From positions 1 to 6,561 of the forward strand of contig JALZVC010000106.1 in assembly GCA_023301205.1 (NCBI GenBank): a stretch of DNA of 6,561 bases, read 5' to 3'. Below the pieces are notes generated by a model. That model saw only the letters and a list, made by a program, of their open reading frames with translations. It did not search any database and was not told where the DNA came from. Made by a program: the position numbers and the translations under genes. This document shows positions 5,765 through 6,561 of the stretch, piece after piece (position 1 is the stretch's first letter; every line of letters begins with the position of its first letter). Source of the stretch: Flavobacteriaceae bacterium. GTDB lineage: Bacteria > Bacteroidota > Bacteroidia > Flavobacteriales > Flavobacteriaceae.

Positions 5765-6038
5765 GTCTTTTATTTAATCTTGGTTAAATAAAAAGAAGGG
5801 TTGAAACACGACCATTCGCTTCGCTTTTTGCAAGAAACAAGACTAAAAAAAACAACTACCTCCATGCAGAGCATAGGGGAATTCTAATGATTAAAATTTA
5901 AAACAACAATCTAAGCTCCTTCCCTTTTTCAGTGGAAAAAGCCTAACTGAGTGATTGTCTAAAACCAGCGCAATCCCCAACTAACCTCACCACAATTACC
6001 GCATTAACATTTTTGAGATAAACTAAAATTGACCAACA
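5765..6038. other. Gene-free stretch with several inverted repeats
   Basis: I find no coding frame of note on either strand. Visible structure: a perfect 10-bp A/T palindrome, TTTTATTTAA (5768-5777) with TTAAATAAAA (5784-5793). A small ATGC/GCAT hairpin lies around 5863-5875. A nested element follows: ACAATC (5906-5911) pairs with GATTGT (5953-5958) and encloses CTTTTTC (5924-5930) paired with GAAAAAG (5935-5941) around an AGTG loop. It may be a degenerate intergenic repeat or an unannotated RNA, or may simply be spacer; sequence alone does not decide. Confidence 0.4.
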
Positions 6039-6071
6039 TTGTAAAATAACTCCGAGTATTTTGTAAATTTG
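6039..6071 (+). promoter_or_regulatory. Promoter of the dihydrolipoamide dehydrogenase gene
   Basis: A TTG -33 box at 6039-6041 and a perfect TAnnTTTG -7 box, TAAATTTG at 6064-6071, are separated by 22 nt, the normal Bacteroidota arrangement. The -7 box ends 32 nt before the ATG at 6104, giving a leader of roughly 25 nt. This is the best-formed promoter in the window, as fits a housekeeping gene. Confidence 0.75.
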
Positions 6072-6103
6072 CATTAGTAATCAACAAAGAATATTTCAGC
6101 ATT

Positions 6104-6561
6104 ATGAGTAAATATGACGTTATCGTTTTAGGAAGCGGACCAGGTGGCTATGTAACTGCCATACGCGCTTCACAATTAGGCTTAAAAACAGCCGTAATAG
6201 AAAAAGAAAGCCTAGGTGGTGTATGTTTAAATTGGGGATGTATCCCGACAAAAGCATTGCTAAAAAGTGCACAGGTATTCGATTATTTGAACCACGCTGA
6301 GGACTATGGTTTAACTGTAAAAGGAGCAGACAAAGACTTTACAAAGGTAGTTAAGCGTAGTAGAGATGTAGCAGACGGAATGAGCAAAGGTGTTCAATTC
6401 TTAATGAAGAAAAATAAAATAGACGTTATTAATGGCTTCGGAAAAGTGAAAGCCGGAAAGAAAGTTGACGTTGATGGAACAGAATATAGCGCAGATCATA
6501 TTATTATAGCCACTGGAGCACGCTCTAGAGAGTTACCGAACCTTCCACAAGATGGAAAAAA
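6104..6561 (+). CDS. lpdA: Dihydrolipoamide dehydrogenase (E3), N-terminal part, 3' end outside window
   Basis: The first 152 residues of a flavoprotein disulfide reductase are present, and the frame runs open off the right edge. The enzyme reoxidises dihydrolipoamide with NAD+ in the pyruvate and 2-oxoglutarate dehydrogenase complexes and in glycine cleavage, in the cytoplasm. Visible features: the FAD-binding dinucleotide motif GSGPGG (10-15) in VIVLGSGPGGYVTAIRA; the redox-active disulfide C41/C46 in GGVCLNWGCIPTKAL, the form typical of E3 rather than glutathione or mercuric reductase; and the IIIATGAR segment (133-140) of the FAD domain. Full-length homologues have about 460-470 residues, so roughly one third is seen. 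The ATG at 6104 opens directly on the conserved MSKYDVIVLGSG start and is preceded by an A-rich AAAGA (6086-6090). It sits behind its own promoter and is independent of the msrB operon. Confidence 0.95.
   Translation, partial: MSKYDVIVLGSGPGGYVTAIRASQLGLKTAVIEKESLGGVCLNWGCIPTKALLKSAQVFDYLNHAEDYGLTVKGADKDFTKVVKRSRDVADGMSKGVQFLMKKNKIDVINGFGKVKAGKKVDVDGTEYSADHIIIATGARSRELPNLPQDGK

Noticed and set aside
5765..6103. Insertion-sequence remnant or mobile element in the long intergenic region
   Set aside because: I see no transposase fragment, no matching terminal inverted repeats at the edges and no target-site duplication.
1..6561. A previously undescribed defence, toxin or biosynthetic system
   Set aside because: All genes fall into housekeeping, envelope or transport families; nothing in the window resembles a nuclease, toxin-antitoxin pair, reverse transcriptase or biosynthetic cluster.

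Overview
The window looks like chromosomal DNA of a member of the Bacteroidota, most likely a Flavobacteriaceae. The DNA is AT-rich, and starts are preceded by A-rich stretches rather than clear Shine-Dalgarno sites. Two upstream regions carry perfect TAnnTTTG elements, the -7 box of Bacteroidota sigma factors. The protein families (a GIN/DUF2807-type protein, DUF6252-like lipoprotein repeats, a GPPG-bearing short lipoprotein) are typical of that group. The genus cannot be read from the sequence.

Layout. (1) Positions 1-318 (+) hold the C-terminal end of a GSGD-repeat protein. It faces a minus-strand gene across a shared bidirectional terminator at 338-371. (2) The minus strand carries, in order of transcription, an M48 zinc-protease lipoprotein (4136-3312), a 12-TM UMF1/Atg22-type MFS transporter (3244-1940) and a large lipoprotein with three tandem DUF6252-like domains (1879-401). 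A hairpin with a T-run separates the first two. The last has its own -7 promoter element just inside the MFS/lipoprotein gap. (3) A 147-nt divergent promoter region (4137-4283) leads rightward into a compact plus-strand operon: a small collagen-motif lipoprotein (4284-4814), an MsrB with a lipoprotein signal (4817-5305) and a cytoplasmic MsrB (5298-5696). It ends at a strong terminator (5723-5764). (4) About 340 nt without genes contains several inverted repeats and ends in a well-formed TTG/TAAATTTG promoter. (5) The start of a dihydrolipoamide dehydrogenase (E3) gene runs off the right edge.

How the parts relate. Three genes encode clear lipoproteins of unknown or quality-control type, and a fourth encodes a lipid-anchored methionine sulfoxide reductase. 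The centre of the window is therefore an envelope-maintenance neighbourhood: proteolysis by M48, and repair of oxidised methionine outside (lipo-MsrB) and inside (cytoplasmic MsrB) the inner membrane. The two MsrBs are evident paralogues that differ in compartment and in the presence of the resolving cysteine. That difference and the triple-repeat lipoprotein are the most interesting points. I saw no mobile element, CRISPR array, tRNA, rRNA or defence system.
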